DNA of 33,110 nucleotides from Pseudoalteromonas sp. XI10 (lineage in GTDB: Bacteria; Pseudomonadota; Gammaproteobacteria; Enterobacterales; Alteromonadaceae). The notes beneath the pieces are model-generated. The model saw only the letters and a list, made by a program, of their open reading frames with translations. It searched no databases and was not told the DNA's origin. This document shows, one piece after another, positions 30,848-33,110 of this stretch (within the stretch, counting starts at the first letter, position 1; each line of letters starts with the position of its first letter). The stretch is from assembly GCF_001469895.1 (NCBI RefSeq), contig NZ_LOPY01000063.1, positions 1-33,110 of the forward strand, read 5' to 3'. The position numbers and the translations under genes are program-made.

Positions 30848-32962
30848 ATGGCACGTACAACTCCACTTGAGCGCTATCGCAATATCGGTATTTGCGCTCA
30901 CGTAGATGCAGGTAAAACCACCACAACAGAACGTGTTCTGTTCTACACGGGTCTTTCTCATAAGATCGGTGAAGTACATGATGGTGCTGCGACTATGGAT
31001 TGGATGGAGCAGGAACAAGAGCGTGGTATCACAATCACTTCTGCTGCAACAACGTGTTTCTGGAAAGGGATGGACGCTCAATTTGACGACCATCGCATCA
31101 ATATTATTGATACACCAGGACACGTAGATTTCACTATCGAAGTAGAGCGTTCTTTACGCGTACTAGATGGTGCGGTAGTTGTTCTTTGTGCTTCATCTGG
31201 TGTACAGCCGCAAACTGAGACAGTTTGGCGTCAAGCGAACAAATACGAAGTTCCTCGCATGATCTTCGTAAACAAAATGGATCGCACTGGCGCTGACTTC
31301 TTAACAGTTGTGGACCAGGTGAAATCTCGTCTTGGAGCAACGCCTGTTCCAATTCAGCTACCAATTGGTGCTGAAGACGACTTTAAAGGTGTTATTGACC
31401 TTATTAAGATGAAAGCCATTAACTGGAATGCCGAAGATCAAGGCATGACTTTCTCTTATGAGGACATTCCGGCAGAACTTCTGGAGCTTGCAGAAGAATG
31501 GCGTTCTCACATGGTTGAGAGCGCTGCTGAAGCATCAGAAGAACTAATGGACAAATATCTAGAAGGTGAAGACCTGACCGAAGCTGAAATTAAAGCAGCT
31601 TTACGTCAGCGCACATTAGCAAACGAAATTGTTCCAATGACCTGTGGTAGTGCATTTAAGAATAAGGGTGTTCAAGCTGTGCTTGATGCTGTTATCGAAT
31701 ATATGCCTGCGCCAACACAAGTGAAACAAATCCAAGGTATCGTAGAAGATGGTACTGAGGAAGAACGTCCTGCTGATGACAACGCACCGTTTGCCGCACT
31801 TGCTTTTAAGATTGCGACAGACCCGTTCGTTGGCACCTTGACCTTCTTCCGTGTTTACTCTGGTAGTGTTAAACAGGGTGATGCGGTATACAATCCAGTT
31901 AAAAGTAAGCGTGAGCGACTTGGTCGTATCGTTCAGATGCATTCAAACTCACGTGAAGAGATCAAAGTAGTCTACGCAGGCGACATCGCAGCGGCTATTG
32001 GTCTTAAAGACGTAACAACAGGTGAGACACTGTGTGATCCGAACTCAATCATTACGCTTGAGCGTATGGAGTTCCCAGAGCCAGTTATCTCTGTTGCGGT
32101 TGAGCCTCGCACAGTAGCTGACCAAGATAAGATGGGAATCGCGTTAGGTAAACTAGCGGCAGAAGATCCATCTTTCAGAGTACAAACTGACGAAGAATCA
32201 GGCCAGACTATTATTTCTGGCATGGGTGAACTTCACCTTGATATCATTGTCGACCGTATGAAACGTGAATTCAGTGTTGAATGTAACGTTGGTAAGCCGC
32301 AGGTAGCATACCGTGAAGCTATCCGTTCAGCTGTTGAAGTTGAAGGGAAGTTCGTACGTCAATCAGGTGGTCGTGGTCAATATGGTCACGTCTGGCTTAA
32401 ACTTGAACCGATGGATATTTCGGATGATGAAGCGCCAACTTACGAGTTCGTTAACGAAATCGTTGGTGGTGCCGTTCCTAAAGAATACATCCCTGCGGTA
32501 GACAAAGGCATCCAAGAGCAAATGTCTCAAGGTGTGCTTGCAGGCTACCCATTACTTGGCGTTAAAGCGACTCTATACGATGGTTCATTCCATGATGTAG
32601 ACTCGAATGAAATGGCATTTAAGATTGCAGGTTCAATGGCGATGAAGAAAGGTGCGCTTGAAGCAAACCCAGCTCTTCTAGAACCAGTAATGAAGGTTGA
32701 AGTTATCACTCCTGAAGAAAACATGGGTGATGTAGTTGGTGACTTAAACCGTCGCCGCGGCATGATCGAAGGCATGGAAGAAGCATTCGGTGGTCTTAAG
32801 CAAATTAATGCGCAAGTACCACTTTCTGAAATGTTTGGTTATGCAACTGATCTGCGATCTGCAACACAAGGCCGTGCATCTTACTCTATGGAGTTTTTGA
32901 AGTATGCAGAAGCCGCTAAAAACGTTGCAGATGCAATAATTGCAGCTCGCGCTGTTATATGA
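30848..32962 (+). CDS. fusA: Elongation factor G
   Basis: EF-G drives translocation and, with RRF, ribosome recycling. The 704 residues equal the E. coli protein. GTPase motifs are AHVDAGKT (17-24), RGITI, DTPGHVDF and NKMD; domains II to V follow, ending in the conserved EPVMKVEV and the LNRRRG segment of domain V. Being next to rpsL-rpsG marks it as the canonical str-operon copy. The start follows AGAGGATC. Confidence 0.98.
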   Translation: MARTTPLERYRNIGICAHVDAGKTTTTERVLFYTGLSHKIGEVHDGAATMDWMEQEQERGITITSAATTCFWKGMDAQFDDHRINIIDTPGHVDFTIEVERSLRVLDGAVVVLCASSGVQPQTETVWRQANKYEVPRMIFVNKMDRTGADFLTVVDQVKSRLGATPVPIQLPIGAEDDFKGVIDLIKMKAINWNAEDQGMTFSYEDIPAELLELAEEWRSHMVESAAEASEELMDKYLEGEDLTEAEIKAALRQRTLANEIVPMTCGSAFKNKGVQAVLDAVIEYMPAPTQVKQIQGIVEDGTEEERPADDNAPFAALAFKIATDPFVGTLTFFRVYSGSVKQGDAVYNPVKSKRERLGRIVQMHSNSREEIKVVYAGDIAAAIGLKDVTTGETLCDPNSIITLERMEFPEPVISVAVEPRTVADQDKMGIALGKLAAEDPSFRVQTDEESGQTIISGMGELHLDIIVDRMKREFSVECNVGKPQVAYREAIRSAVEVEGKFVRQSGGRGQYGHVWLKLEPMDISDDEAPTYEFVNEIVGGAVPKEYIPAVDKGIQEQMSQGVLAGYPLLGVKATLYDGSFHDVDSNEMAFKIAGSMAMKKGALEANPALLEPVMKVEVITPEENMGDVVGDLNRRRGMIEGMEEAFGGLKQINAQVPLSEMFGYATDLRSATQGRASYSMEFLKYAEAAKNVADAIIAARAVI

Positions 32963-32972
32963 TTTAGCTTGT

Positions 32973-32992
32973 CTGGCCCAATAGTGGGTCAG
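32973..32992 (+). other. Hairpin between fusA and tuf
   Basis: CTGGCCCA and TGGGTCAG form an 8-bp stem (one G-T pair) with loop ATAG. No T tract follows, so transcription should continue into tuf; it may be a processing or stability element separating fusA from the more highly expressed tuf. Confidence 0.5.
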
Positions 32993-33022
32993 GCGTTAAT
33001 TTCTTTATAGGAATTTTTTAAG

Positions 33023-33110
33023 ATGGCAAAAGAAAAGTTTGAACGCGTAAAACCGCACGTAAACGTTGGTACAATCGGCCACGTTGACCACGGTAAAACA
33101 ACTCTAACAG
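33023..33110 (+). CDS. tuf: Elongation factor Tu (partial, 5' end)
   Basis: The first 29 codons of EF-Tu are present: MAKEKFERVKPHVNVG, then the P-loop GHVDHGKT (19-26). The gene runs off the window end. A TAGGAA ribosome binding site precedes it. As fourth gene of rpsL-rpsG-fusA-tuf it corresponds to E. coli tufA. Confidence 0.97.
   Translation, partial: MAKEKFERVKPHVNVGTIGHVDHGKTTLT

Noticed and set aside
32969..33001. Promoter for tuf over the fusA-tuf hairpin
   Set aside because: TTGTCT at 32969 has no -10-like hexamer at acceptable spacing (nearest TTAATT is 21 bases away).

Overview
The window looks like the chromosome of a marine gammaproteobacterium of the Alteromonadales, most likely Pseudoalteromonas or a close relative. 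This rests on moderate GC, RpoB/RpoC/EF-G proteins that keep E. coli residue numbering almost exactly, the sulfate-assimilation gene set, and dispersed intergenic repeats of a kind familiar from that order. The genus is an inference; no database search was possible.

Layout. Positions 1-89 hold the 3' end of a 5S rRNA and the rRNA operon terminator. Positions 90-830 have no credible gene but are dense in repeats: three tandem copies of a ~125-bp unit, a REP-like inverted repeat, and eleven copies of a 7-mer. On the minus strand follow an HAAAP-type amino acid permease (881-2143), a 63-residue protein of unknown function (2297-2488) and a compact sulfate-assimilation operon, cysG-cysD-cysN-SLC13 permease-cysC-cysQ (9586 down to 2661). 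A LysR-type palindrome upstream of cysG is a candidate CysB operator. The operon would import sulfate or another anion, activate it to APS and PAPS, recycle PAP, and make siroheme for sulfite reductase.

On the plus strand, deoC overlaps an unrecognised 166-aa gene and is followed by an SPFH-domain lipoprotein. Facing it on the minus strand are a CsgG-family lipoprotein and a very large hybrid two-component sensor/AraC regulator (13258-17256). 

From 17316 to the end the window is the classic transcription/translation super-cluster on the plus strand: tRNA-Trp, secE-nusG, rplK-rplA, rplJ-rplL, rpoB-rpoC, rpsL-rpsG-fusA, and the start of tuf. RNA-level control is visible in the L11 leader (probable L1 site), the L10 leader, an attenuator-like hairpin after rplL, and hairpins after rpoB and rpoC.

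The most interesting structural observation is that at three unit boundaries (nusG/rplK, rplA/rplJ, rpoC/rpsL) the terminator-like hairpin of the upstream unit contains the near-consensus sigma-70 promoter of the next unit. In each case the -10 box sits in the loop or an arm, and the predicted start site lies past the 5' arm. Incoming transcripts would fold the hairpin, while newly initiated transcripts would lack its 5' half and escape.
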